Shown here: piece after piece, positions 1 through 8,314 of the stretch
Position numbering within the stretch: the stretch's first letter is position 1
Layout: every line of letters starts with the position of its first letter
Assembly (NCBI GenBank): GCA_910577655.1
Contig: CAJTOW010000073.1
Coordinates: forward strand, 1-22,509
Direction: 5' to 3'
Origin: an uncultured Lachnospiraceae bacterium
GTDB lineage: Bacteria > Bacillota > Clostridia > Lachnospirales > Lachnospiraceae
Length of the DNA: 22,509 nt
Translations under genes and position numbers: made by a program
The notes under the pieces: model-generated
Database searches by the model: none
What the model saw: only the letters and a program-made list of their open reading frames with translations
Told to the model about the DNA's origin: nothing

Positions 1-3000
1 GTTCTTTTCACCCTGGAGAAGATCGAAAAGCCCAGCGATGGGAAGATCACGACAGACAGCGAAAAGAACGTAGTAAATGTATACTATCTGCTGGATCAGG
101 ATGGTCCGGAAGATAAGCCCGATGGTATCCCGGACTCCTATCAGATCCGCATCACCTATGTATCAGGAGCCAACGGAACCGTAACCGGAAGAAAAGAAGA
201 GTTCCATACGGTCTGGACCTTTGACCGGAATGAGGACGGCACCATCAACATGGACACCCTTACCAGCACTCCGGCCAGACCTGAAGCCAGCGTGACAGCT
301 ACTGCTGACCCAGGCTACCAGTTTGCAGGCTGGACCACTGCCGGACCAGACGGCACAATAACCTACGACAGCGTAGAGAAAATCCGGGAACTGACACTCA
401 GTGAAAGTAAAGAATTCCAGGCCGGCTTCACCGCCCGGACAGACCTGGATTATACCGTCCGTTACTTCTACGACGGAACCGAGGATAATGTCGGAAAGGT
501 GGACGGGAAAGGAACCCTGGATACAGCCATTCCTTACCAGGATAAGGCGCCACGGACCAGCCAGTTTGGCGGAAAGAATTACATGCTGGAGAGCATTGAT
601 ATCACCTTCAGCAACGGTATGATCACTGCTGATGAGACAAAGAATGTGGTGAAGATCCATTATACTCTGGACGCGGATGGCCCGGACGGCAGTCCAGACG
701 GCATCCCGGACAAATGGCAGATCCGCATCACCTACAAGGCAGGCGCCAACGGTCAGGTGATCGGAACCACTACAGAGTTCCACACCGTGATGACCTTTGA
801 GCTTAATGCCGACAATACCATTAATAAGGACTCTGTGAAGTCAGATCCAGCCACACCGGCAGCAGCCGTGACAGCCAGACCAGAGTCCGGCTACCGGTTT
901 GTCGACTGGACCAGCGCCAGCATGACCGGACAGCAGGAGTCCTACGACACCACAAAGGACATTCAGGCACTGGAGGTCAGCAAAAATAAGGAGTTCACAG
1001 CCAACTTTACCGCGAGAACCGACCTTAGCTATGAAGTCCATTACTTCTATGATGAAACAGAGGATAAGGACAAAGAGGTGACAGACGGCAAAGGAACCCT
1101 GAACGCCTCCATTCCGTACGATGATGCCAGAACTACAGAGTACAATGGGAAGACCTATATGCTGGAACGCATAGACGCTCCCAGCAAGGGAATCATCACA
1201 CCGGAAGAAAAAGACAATGTGGTGAAGATTTACTACACCCTGGACGAGGACGGCGAGAACGGGCAGTCAGACGGTACCCCGGATAAATGGCAGATCCGCA
1301 TCACTTACAAGGCGGAAGCCAACGGCCAGGTAGCGGGGACGCTTACGGAGTTCTACACGATTGCCACCTTTGACAGAAACGACGACGGCACCATCAGCAA
1401 TGTGGTGGTGACTCCGGTGAACCCCAGGGCAGAAGTGACCGCGCAGCCGGACGACGGCTACGAGCTGGCAGAATGGACCAGTGGGGGCAGTACCTTCAAA
1501 GATGTCGCCAGGATCCGTCAGGAGAAGGTTGACAAGAACACAGAGTACACAGCCGCCTTCACGGAGAAGACAGACCTGAAATATGAGGTTCACTACTTCT
1601 ACGACGAAAAGGAAGACGAAACAAAGAAAGTAGAAAATGAAGGCGGGAAATTCGGAGATGCTATTTTCTATAACGACGATCCCACCAGCGTCTTCAATGG
1701 ACAGAATTACGTGCTGGAGCAGATTGAAAAACCCAGCAACGGAATCATTTCCAATGATGAGACAAAGAATGTGGTGAACATCTACTATACCCTGGATGAA
1801 GACGGGGAGAAGGGACAGTCTGACGGCATCCCGGACAAATGGCAGATCCGCATCATCTACAGAGAAAGTGCAGGCGGTCAGGTAACCGGAACAAAGGAAG
1901 AGTTCCACACCATAAAGACCTTTACCAGAGAGCCGGACGGAACCTTCACCAATGTCACTGATGCTCCGGCCACCCCGGCGGCAGACGTGTCGGTCACCCC
2001 AGATCCAGGTTACCGGTTTGTGGACTGGACCAGCGGCGGTGACAGATATGAAAAAACAGAGGATATTCAAAAGCTGAGCCTCACGGTCAGCAAGGTGTTC
2101 ACAGCCAACTTCGCAGGACGGGAAGACTTAAAGTACGAGATTCATTACTTCTACGGTCAGGAAGGCAGCTACCAGGATTATCCTGAGGCAGTGAATCTGG
2201 CTGTGAAGAAAGATAATGGTGTTCTGGGCACAGCCTTCTGGCAGACAGCAGAGCTGACCAGCCAGTATGAAGGAAAAAGCTACACCCTGGAGCACATTGA
2301 GAAGCCTACCGGCGGAATCGTCACAGCCGATGAGTCTGACAATATTGTGAACATTTACTATACTCTGGATGCGGACGGCGCAGACGGACAGTCCGACGGC
2401 ATTCCGGATAAGTACCAGATCCGCCTGAAGTATGAGGCAGGTGCCAATGGTACTCTGGCAGAAACGGTACCCGGAGCCAGAGAAGAGTTCCATACCGTGA
2501 AGACCTTTACCAGGAATTCCGACGGAACCATCAGCGGTGTCCAGGATGCACCGGCCCAGCCGGCAGCAGCCGTAGAGCCGGTACCCGGCCCGGGCTACAA
2601 GCTTACCAACTGGTCAGACGGTGCTACCAGCTATACAGATACAGACGCAATCCGCGGCAGGACCTTTATGGAGAGCACCACCTTCACGGCCGAATTTGCC
2701 GAGCTGTCTGATGTCACCCTTCGTTATGAGGCTACAGCAGGCGGAACGGTCACCCCGACCCAGGAATCTCTGCCTCCGGCTACAGGTACTGCCAGGGGTT
2801 CCACCGCAAATCCAAAAGACGGCTATGTGTTCGTCAACTGGACCAGCCAGGAAGGAGCCCCGGTCAGCGACGAGAAGACCTTCCGGCCCACTAAGGAACC
2901 GGGAACCGCATGGATCGACGGAACCACCTACACGGCCAACTTCACGAAGCGGACCGACCTGAAGTATGAGGTACATTACTTCTACGACAAGACTGAGGAT

Positions 3001-5382
3001 GAAAGCCAGAAAGTCCTGGGAACCAACGGAACCTTCGGTGCTCAGATTATTGATTACACACCGGCACAGACCAGCACCTTCAATGGAAAGAATTACGTTC
3101 TGGAGAGCATTGAGCGTCCCAGCGGCGGAATCATCACTACCAGGGAAGACAGCAATATTGTCAGGATTTATTACACTCTGGATGCAGACGGTCCCGACGG
3201 AAGACCAGATGGTACACCAGACAAATTCCAGATCCACATCAGATATGTGGCAGGCGCCAACGGCAGCCTGGAAGGAATTACCCAGGAAGTCCACACAGTG
3301 AAGACCTTTGACAGGAACCCGGACGGAACCATCAGCAACGTGCAGGATGCCCCGGCAGCTCCGAAGGCAGATGTGCGGCCAGTCCCTGGCGACGGCTACC
3401 GGTTTGTAAGCTGGAGCAGCGGCAGCGACCGCTATGACGGTGCAGGAGAGATCCAGGCATTATCCATTACCAGGGATACGACCTTTGTGGCAGAGTTTAC
3501 AGCCAGAGCCGATCTGCGCTACAGCGTCCATTACTTGTACGACGGCGTGGAAGACAAAGACAAAGAGGTAATTGTAACAAGCGGAACCTTTGGGGCAGTG
3601 ATTCCCTACACCGCAGATCCGGCCAGCTCCTTTGCAGGAAGAAACTACGTCCTGGAGCGGATTGAGAAGCCAAGCAGCGGAATCATTACCACCAGCATTT
3701 CCCGGAATATAGTCAACATCTATTATACCCTGGATGAAAATGGTCCAGAAGGCAAGGAAGACGGCATTCCGGATAAGTACCAGGTGACCTTTACCTACCA
3801 GGCAGAAGCCAATGCCCATGGCACGGTAACCGGAACCACCAGTGAAGTAAAGACCATCCGCGAGATCCAGAAGGATGCAGAAGGAATCATTACTTCTGTT
3901 GGCGCAGTGACTCCGGCGAAACCGGCCCAGCCATCCACTATCAGCGCCGATACCGGCTACCATTTTGACAAGTGGACCGACGAGTCTGGCAATGAGTACA
4001 AGGATGATGCAGCCCTGAAGGAAGCAGGCTTTGCAGTCGACAAGACCTTCACAGCACACTTCACCCCGGATGCACAGACCTACACCGTGCAGCATGTGGA
4101 TGAGGATACAGACAGAATCATTGAGACCAGCGAGGCCAAAGCAACCATCTTTGGCGCAGTGATCAACGGTGTTAATGAGAAAGTGAAGTTAAATGGCTAT
4201 GCTTTTGTAAAGGCGGATGATCTGACTGTAGGTATTGACAACAGCAAGAACATCGTTAAGGTATATTACAGCACAGATACCTGGTCTGACCCCAAGGCCG
4301 ATCCGGAGCTGGATCTGGATCCCGAGACCCCAGGCGACGGTATCCCGGATAAGTACCAGATCACCTTCACCTATGTGGCTAAGGAAAATGGTGCCGTGAC
4401 CGGAACCACCACCGAAGTGGCCACCATCCGGCAGATCGAACGGAATCCGGAGACCGGAGTCATTACCCTGAAGGGTGAGGAGACACCCGTTCATCCGACC
4501 CAGCCGTCCACGGTAAAAGCGAATGAAGGATATTATTTCCTCCAGTGGAACGACGGTTCCGAGGATCTGGTAAATGATGACGCTGTACGTGGAAAGACTT
4601 ACCTGAAGGACACCACCTTCCATGCATACTTTGAAGCCAGCCCCAACAACCTGTGGGAGGCATCAAAGAAAGTAACCAATATTCCTTCCAGGGGCTATTA
4701 CCGTGTGGGCGAGAATGCCACCTTTGAGATCACCGTAAGGATGAAACCAGGTGCAAACCGTCCGCTGCAGGACATCACCCTCAGGGAGCAGCTGGTAGGA
4801 GCATACTTCGTAGAATATGCAAACTGCGGTTATACAGTGGATGCAGACATACCCGGTCTGGCAAGGATTGACAGACTCGAGCCGGGACAGACCGTGGTAC
4901 TGCGTGCAACCTATAAAGTAACCAGAAATGATCTGTTGGGCAGCCGGAAATTCCAGAACATCGTGAGGATTGAAGGGAAGAACGACATGAGTACCGTAAC
5001 CCCCAATGAGCCTGACAGAAAAGATGTTGAGGTACTGGAACCCGGTACCGGGGATATTCCCGCAGGCCGTCAGAACGGCGGAAGCGGCGGCTCTGGCGGC
5101 GGTGGCGGCGGAAGCAGCACCAGAAGCCCGGGAACCAGCGGCGGAACCGCAGGCGGCCCTGGAACTCCAACCGTAACCATCGACCCAGAAGCAGTACCCT
5201 TAGCTAATCTTCCGGATATGGGCAACGACGATATCCTTGCCCTGATTGACGACGAGGATGTACCGTTAGCAGCCCTTCCCAAGACCGGTCAGGCAGGAAG
5301 CGCAGCCCTGATGCTGATGATTTCCAGCATGATGCTTGCAGCATTTGCTGTGGTCACAAGGAAGAAGGAAGAAGAGCAGTAA
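1..5382 (+). CDS. Large repetitive LPXTG cell-wall-anchored surface protein (3' part; 5' end outside window)
   Basis: The frame is open from base 1, so the gene enters from the left and 1793 codons lie here. The protein alternates two modules: a MucBP-like segment (key residues VHYFYD ... NIVxIYYTLD) and an InlB-B/Listeria-Bacteroides-repeat-like segment beginning DGIPDKxQIRITY and ending GYRFVDWTSG ... FTANF. Each junction carries a D-rich stretch (such as DADGPDGxxDGIPD) that resembles calcium-binding type-3 repeats. After the repeats comes a single beta-sandwich-like domain (about 4642-5050; DUF11-like, KKVTNIPSRGYYRVGENATF), then a Gly/Ser-rich linker (about 5077-5160), two VPLAxLP motifs, the sortase signal LPKTG (5275-5289), a hydrophobic segment and the charged tail RKKEEEQ. 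It should be covalently attached to peptidoglycan by a class A-type sortase; adhesion or mucin binding is inference from the domain types. The signal peptide and any N-terminal binding domain are out of view. Confidence 0.93.
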   Translation, partial: VLFTLEKIEKPSDGKITTDSEKNVVNVYYLLDQDGPEDKPDGIPDSYQIRITYVSGANGTVTGRKEEFHTVWTFDRNEDGTINMDTLTSTPARPEASVTATADPGYQFAGWTTAGPDGTITYDSVEKIRELTLSESKEFQAGFTARTDLDYTVRYFYDGTEDNVGKVDGKGTLDTAIPYQDKAPRTSQFGGKNYMLESIDITFSNGMITADETKNVVKIHYTLDADGPDGSPDGIPDKWQIRITYKAGANGQVIGTTTEFHTVMTFELNADNTINKDSVKSDPATPAAAVTARPESGYRFVDWTSASMTGQQESYDTTKDIQALEVSKNKEFTANFTARTDLSYEVHYFYDETEDKDKEVTDGKGTLNASIPYDDARTTEYNGKTYMLERIDAPSKGIITPEEKDNVVKIYYTLDEDGENGQSDGTPDKWQIRITYKAEANGQVAGTLTEFYTIATFDRNDDGTISNVVVTPVNPRAEVTAQPDDGYELAEWTSGGSTFKDVARIRQEKVDKNTEYTAAFTEKTDLKYEVHYFYDEKEDETKKVENEGGKFGDAIFYNDDPTSVFNGQNYVLEQIEKPSNGIISNDETKNVVNIYYTLDEDGEKGQSDGIPDKWQIRIIYRESAGGQVTGTKEEFHTIKTFTREPDGTFTNVTDAPATPAADVSVTPDPGYRFVDWTSGGDRYEKTEDIQKLSLTVSKVFTANFAGREDLKYEIHYFYGQEGSYQDYPEAVNLAVKKDNGVLGTAFWQTAELTSQYEGKSYTLEHIEKPTGGIVTADESDNIVNIYYTLDADGADGQSDGIPDKYQIRLKYEAGANGTLAETVPGAREEFHTVKTFTRNSDGTISGVQDAPAQPAAAVEPVPGPGYKLTNWSDGATSYTDTDAIRGRTFMESTTFTAEFAELSDVTLRYEATAGGTVTPTQESLPPATGTARGSTANPKDGYVFVNWTSQEGAPVSDEKTFRPTKEPGTAWIDGTTYTANFTKRTDLKYEVHYFYDKTEDESQKVLGTNGTFGAQIIDYTPAQTSTFNGKNYVLESIERPSGGIITTREDSNIVRIYYTLDADGPDGRPDGTPDKFQIHIRYVAGANGSLEGITQEVHTVKTFDRNPDGTISNVQDAPAAPKADVRPVPGDGYRFVSWSSGSDRYDGAGEIQALSITRDTTFVAEFTARADLRYSVHYLYDGVEDKDKEVIVTSGTFGAVIPYTADPASSFAGRNYVLERIEKPSSGIITTSISRNIVNIYYTLDENGPEGKEDGIPDKYQVTFTYQAEANAHGTVTGTTSEVKTIREIQKDAEGIITSVGAVTPAKPAQPSTISADTGYHFDKWTDESGNEYKDDAALKEAGFAVDKTFTAHFTPDAQTYTVQHVDEDTDRIIETSEAKATIFGAVINGVNEKVKLNGYAFVKADDLTVGIDNSKNIVKVYYSTDTWSDPKADPELDLDPETPGDGIPDKYQITFTYVAKENGAVTGTTTEVATIRQIERNPETGVITLKGEETPVHPTQPSTVKANEGYYFLQWNDGSEDLVNDDAVRGKTYLKDTTFHAYFEASPNNLWEASKKVTNIPSRGYYRVGENATFEITVRMKPGANRPLQDITLREQLVGAYFVEYANCGYTVDADIPGLARIDRLEPGQTVVLRATYKVTRNDLLGSRKFQNIVRIEGKNDMSTVTPNEPDRKDVEVLEPGTGDIPAGRQNGGSGGSGGGGGGSSTRSPGTSGGTAGGPGTPTVTIDPEAVPLANLPDMGNDDILALIDDEDVPLAALPKTGQAGSAALMLMISSMMLAAFAVVTRKKEEEQ
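121..4640 (+). repeat. Tandem ~190-residue protein repeat array (8 junction motifs)
   Basis: The junction motif DGxPD(K/S)(W/Y/F)Q starts at about 121, 697, 1270, 1822, 2395, 3208, 3760 and 4336. Spacings are 576, 573, 552, 573, 813, 552 and 576 bases, all multiples of three. The long interval (2395-3208) contains one extra InlB-like module without its MucBP partner (about 2701-2955, starting SDVTLRYEATAGGTV). The last two units are more diverged (QVTFTY, QITFTY; the MucBP part of the last is shortened, YTVQHVDEDTDRIIE). Copies differ at many synonymous sites, so the array is old enough to have drifted but is kept in frame. Confidence 0.85.
5275..5379 (+). other. Sortase sorting signal (LPKTG, hydrophobic segment, positive tail)
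   Basis: LPKTG is followed by QAGSAALMLMISSMMLAAFA and then RKKEEEQ at the C-terminus. This is the classical order for a cell-wall sorting signal. The residues just before it (DDEDVPLAALPKTG) repeat an upstream VPLANLP motif. Confidence 0.93.
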
Positions 5383-5407
5383 TTAATAGGCTATAGTGAT
5401 TTATGCA

Positions 5408-5435
5408 TTGACAGTCAACTGGAGTCAGGTATGTT
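5408..5435 (+). promoter_or_regulatory. Possible sigma-A promoter after the surface gene
   Basis: A perfect TTGACA (5408-5413) is followed 16 bases later by TATGTT (5430-5435). The -10 is poor. It would drive transcription into the palindrome and gene remnant. Weak evidence based on hexamers only. Confidence 0.25.
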
Positions 5436-5457
5436 TGGCTCTGGCAAATATCCTAAG

Positions 5458-5493
5458 GTCAAATATCCCACAGCTTGCTGTGGGATATTTGAC
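5458..5493. repeat. Perfect 16-bp inverted repeat with 4-nt loop
   Basis: GTCAAATATCCCACAG, loop CTTG, then the exact reverse complement. It lies 75 bases after the surface-protein stop and could end its transcript. However, no T-run follows on either strand, so it is not a textbook intrinsic terminator. The nine bases CAAATATCC in its left arm also occur once more just upstream (5444-5452). Confidence 0.85.
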
Positions 5494-5651
5494 GCATAAT
5501 AGATACAGGTTTTGAGTGGAATGTAGCTAATCTAAAAAGAGGAGGAGATCCTTATAGTGTTATAGCTTTATGGCATTGCAAAATAGCTGAAGGGCAGGAT
5601 GGAATTACGTTTAAAAACGGGTTTTCTGGAGTTGAACTTGAGAATATGTAA
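5493..5651 (+). pseudogene. Unrecognised ORF remnant lacking a start codon
   Basis: Starting right after an in-frame stop inside the palindrome, one frame is open for 52 codons and ends at TAA 5649-5651. It has no ATG, GTG or TTG start in a sensible place with an RBS. The peptide has a protein-like composition (it includes DTGFEWNVANLKRGG and SVIALWHCKIAEG and ends GVELENM). I do not recognise the family. It may be the C-terminal stub of a gene truncated by the rearrangement that brought in the AT-rich segment, or chance. Confidence 0.35.
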
Positions 5652-5708
5652 ATCCGCAGTCTGTGAATAAGAGGACAGAAAATGCAGAAATATGGATAGG
5701 GAGAGAGC

Positions 5709-7700
5709 ATGAGTACGGTAAAGAAAAAGGGTCAAAATATATTTATTGCGATAGCGGATGAATATTATATTACAAAGAATTATAATTTTATTATCATTTT
5801 AACGTATCTTAGTATGATAGTCTGTATATTTCTGGATGAATTTATGCATTCAGATTTTATTGATTTTGAAAAAATCAACGAATTCTTAAATCATTATAGT
5901 TCGTTAATTACGATTTTGTTGCCACTTCTTCTTTTAATCGTTCCGACTGGGATAAAAAGTATATATGCAATGTGTAAAAAGAGAAGATACATACTGGAAA
6001 ATGTGATAAAGGAAGAAAAGAACCCCATAAGAAAATTTGCAGGTATTTATAGCGTTGAGGATTTTGATATTTACTATGCAGATAATCTGATTTTGGACCG
6101 AAGAGGCCAAATAAAAAAAATAGAAAAATTACTGAGTAATATGGGAGGTAATTGTGAATGGGTCTACTTGACCGGTGACAGCGGTGCAGGAAAATCCACG
6201 ATACTGAAGTTGCTTCAAAAGAAATTTGATGCTAAGTATTTCAATCGAGACTACTATGATCTGGAAAGAATTGGCAGCGATATTACAGAAAGTGGTACAG
6301 AGTATGTTTTTTTAGATCAGTTTGAAACAGCATTGAAATATAAGGAAGATATTAAGTCTTTTTTTCAAAAGTTACAAAACAGAAAAATCAAGTTTGTTAT
6401 TTCTTTTCGAAAAGAATTTATGGTTGATATAGAGAAGATTCTTGGGCATAAGCCGGTACATATAGTTGTTCAGGATGAATATGATAAAGAGAGGATGCAA
6501 AGTATGATTCGCGCACATTATAAATGCGCAGAAGAAACGGATGTGAGTCGAATCATGGATATGGACTTTGCATTACTTAATACAGAAAGTAAAATTGTCC
6601 GTATTCTTTTGGAAGCAATAGAATCAGACAATCTCCAGATGATAGCATTTGAGATTATAGGAACAATATTAGAACAAGAAATAGATGTGGATGAGTTTCT
6701 GCGTGAAGAACTTCCGCCGGATCAGTTTATTGATTCTGTAATTGACTATTATTTTAGGCAAATTTTGCCACAATCGATGAAAGAAAAGATTACTATGCTT
6801 AGCATCTTGTATCTTCTGAGTAAAGATAGAATACTGGCTGCGAGATTTTATCTGGAAGATTTTAAAAATGTTACTTTTTCACAAGAGCAAGAAATTATTC
6901 GCATATTAGAGCATTTAATGGAAATTAAATTTGTTAAAAAGGTAGATAATAGGCAGTATGAAATTGCACATGATTTTATCGCCGGAAAAGTATTATATGT
7001 TGTCAGCGCTGAATCTATGAATGCAGATATTATAAAAAATATAGATTATTATTTTCATCATATATATCTGGAAAAATATGCTATCCAGTATAATAAGATA
7101 AAAGAGAAACTAAAAAAACGCTATAATGCCTATAATTCAAAAAAGAATCAGGGGATTACCAATATCCTTATGTTTATATCCAGTTTTATTTCTCTCGTGT
7201 TCTTTCTGGGAGCATTTGAAGTAAATTCAAATAGGTTATCAGGATATGAACGTATGGTTATTGCGCTGGTCGTTGGGCTTTCAATGTTTTATATGTATAA
7301 TTTTTTTATGAATTTCGTAAAAATGTTCCGTTTTTTTTGGATTCCTGAAGTTGTCAGTATTGCGGTAATCGGACTTATTTTTACAAATATGAATTATTGG
7401 ATTGTTTGTTTGGGGATTGGGATAACCGTCATTGGCGTTTTGCATGCCTTTATTTTGCATCAGATTGATTGGTCTGCAAGAAAATATTTACAGAAAAATT
7501 GCATACTATTTTCAAGTTTCGGTTTGTCAATTTCTGCTGTGGGTATCTGCGAATTAATGTTTCAATCAAGTGGATATATAAAATATTTTTGGTATTTGTT
7601 TTATTTTTTGTATATTATGGGAGCCATTATGGGGCATATTACCCCGGATTATTTTGCTATCCGGATTGGAAAAGCAAATGCGCTAAAGGTTGCTAAGTAA
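5709..7700 (+). CDS. Membrane-bound STAND-like P-loop NTPase (663 aa)
   Basis: ATG 5709 follows a purine-rich GGGAGAG site, and an in-frame stop lies just upstream. Domains in order: two membrane segments (about residues 26-43 and 65-88); a P-loop NTPase with Walker A GDSGAGKST (156-164), Walker B YVFLDQFE (199-206), and a sensor-like strand VISFRKEF (230-237, Arg 234); a helical and winged-helix-like region with YEIAHDFIAGK (417-427), an arrangement seen in novel STAND NTPases; a basic coiled stretch (460-480); then four to six membrane helices (about 484-504, 514-535, 546-582, 597-618, 625-645). STAND proteins usually act as ATP-driven signalling switches, often in defence or programmed death; which role applies here is not visible. 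There is no separate enzymatic effector, so the C-terminal membrane bundle may be the effector or sensor. The gene is much richer in A+T and AT-ending codons than its neighbours, which suggests horizontal acquisition. It stands alone, without an operon partner. Confidence 0.85.
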   Translation: MSTVKKKGQNIFIAIADEYYITKNYNFIIILTYLSMIVCIFLDEFMHSDFIDFEKINEFLNHYSSLITILLPLLLLIVPTGIKSIYAMCKKRRYILENVIKEEKNPIRKFAGIYSVEDFDIYYADNLILDRRGQIKKIEKLLSNMGGNCEWVYLTGDSGAGKSTILKLLQKKFDAKYFNRDYYDLERIGSDITESGTEYVFLDQFETALKYKEDIKSFFQKLQNRKIKFVISFRKEFMVDIEKILGHKPVHIVVQDEYDKERMQSMIRAHYKCAEETDVSRIMDMDFALLNTESKIVRILLEAIESDNLQMIAFEIIGTILEQEIDVDEFLREELPPDQFIDSVIDYYFRQILPQSMKEKITMLSILYLLSKDRILAARFYLEDFKNVTFSQEQEIIRILEHLMEIKFVKKVDNRQYEIAHDFIAGKVLYVVSAESMNADIIKNIDYYFHHIYLEKYAIQYNKIKEKLKKRYNAYNSKKNQGITNILMFISSFISLVFFLGAFEVNSNRLSGYERMVIALVVGLSMFYMYNFFMNFVKMFRFFWIPEVVSIAVIGLIFTNMNYWIVCLGIGITVIGVLHAFILHQIDWSARKYLQKNCILFSSFGLSISAVGICELMFQSSGYIKYFWYLFYFLYIMGAIMGHITPDYFAIRIGKANALKVAK

Positions 7701-7978
7701 TGTGGTATCTCGTTTTTATCCTTGTCTCTATGACTTGTGAAAGGTAATGTTGATAATCTTATCTGGTAACTTTTACAACAGTTCAGATGGGCAATAAATC
7801 ATGGGAGAACGTGTGTTGCAAACGTGTTTTTTGTTTACATAAACGCTTTCTTCCGTGATTTGTTATCGAGTTGATACTGGCTCTATTTTTCCTCGGTTCT
7901 TTTCGGGGCGAATAGATATTCGAGGTAAGTTGTCTGTTTGAACTGTTACAACATTTTTGCATTGTTTTTATTTTTCCC
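7701..7978. other. AT-rich intergenic stretch, no gene seen
   Basis: Nothing convincing is encoded here. A pair of 9-bp inverted repeats (AACAGTTCA 7777-7785 and TGAACTGTT 7939-7947) frames most of it. A minus-strand frame at 7783-7986 is open, but it has no RBS and a low-complexity basic product, so I do not call it. Confidence 0.6.
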
Positions 7979-8007
7979 TTGCGCAATTCTTTTATCTGTG
8001 ATAAGAT
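7979..8007 (+). promoter_or_regulatory. Sigma-A-type promoter of nuclease copy 1
   Basis: TTGCGC (7979-7984), 17-base spacer, TAAGAT (8002-8007). The same hexamers with the same 17-base spacing recur before copy 2 (9400-9428) although the spacer sequence has drifted. That conservation is the main support. Confidence 0.6.
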
Positions 8008-8019
8008 AAATCTACATTT

Positions 8020-8095
8020 CCCGGATTACTCTATCCGGGTAATTCTGGCAAATCTGCCAGTGAATCCAGAGTTTTAGATCATAAACCATAGGAGG
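8020..8095 (+). promoter_or_regulatory. Structured 5' leader of copy 1: two hairpins and RBS
   Basis: Hairpin A is CCCGGA (8020-8025) pairing with TCCGGG (8034-8039), with an 8-base loop. Hairpin B is CTGGCA (8045-8050) pairing with TGCCAG (8055-8060), with a 4-base loop. A strong AGGAGG (8090-8095) sits 8 bases before ATG 8104. In copy 2 both stems are unchanged while both loops differ, as expected if the folded RNA (or a dyad bound by protein) is what is maintained. Confidence 0.6.
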
Positions 8096-8103
8096 AATTG
8101 CGT

Positions 8104-8290
8104 ATGCAGAGAAACGGAGAAAACAAATGGCAGCCAGACTTGCAAATTGCCACAGCAGATGTTAGTATAAGGGTACAGAAAGACAGTATCCCGGGGCGTG
8201 GAAGCGGGGTGATGCCGGGTGGAAGATAAGCGTATTTTAGAAGAAACTGCTATCCAGTGGCATCCGGCATTCTTGCCTCAGCATGCATAA
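8104..8290 (+). pseudogene. Broken 5' part of Rpn/PD-(D/E)XK nuclease copy 1
   Basis: ATG 8104 has the only good RBS. It opens a 41-codon frame (MQRNGENKW ... ADVSIRVQKDSI) that ends at TAA 8227. The family-like N-terminal sequence DKRILEETAIQWHPAFLPQHA then continues in the next frame (from about 8213) and stops at TAA 8288-8290, in frame with the main nuclease ORF beginning 10 bases later. So one frame change and one nonsense codon separate the translation start from the nuclease. The start of the frame matches copy 2 (ADVSIRVQK in both). Confidence 0.6.
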
Positions 8291-8314
8291 AACGCGCCAG
8301 TGACGCGTTTTATG
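8286..8314. repeat. Perfect 11-bp inverted repeat over the in-frame stop
   Basis: CATAAAACGCG (8286-8296), 7-base loop, CGCGTTTTATG (8304-8314). The nonsense TAA (8288-8290) lies inside the left arm and the alternative ATG (8312-8314) is the last triplet of the right arm. Confidence 0.8.

Noticed and set aside
163..4623. Several long minus-strand open frames across the surface gene
   Set aside because: They are shadows of the repeat-encoded codons, recur in each repeat, and have no ribosome sites or recognisable products.
121..4640. CRISPR-like regular spacing in the surface gene
   Set aside because: The period is over 550 bases, is coding and in frame, and is explained by protein domain repeats.
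5458..5493. Classical rho-independent terminator
   Set aside because: The stem is perfect, but neither strand has a following T-run; kept as an inverted repeat instead.
7783..7986. Minus-strand 67-codon frame in the AT-rich spacer
   Set aside because: No ribosome site, no recognisable domain, basic low-complexity product; most likely chance.
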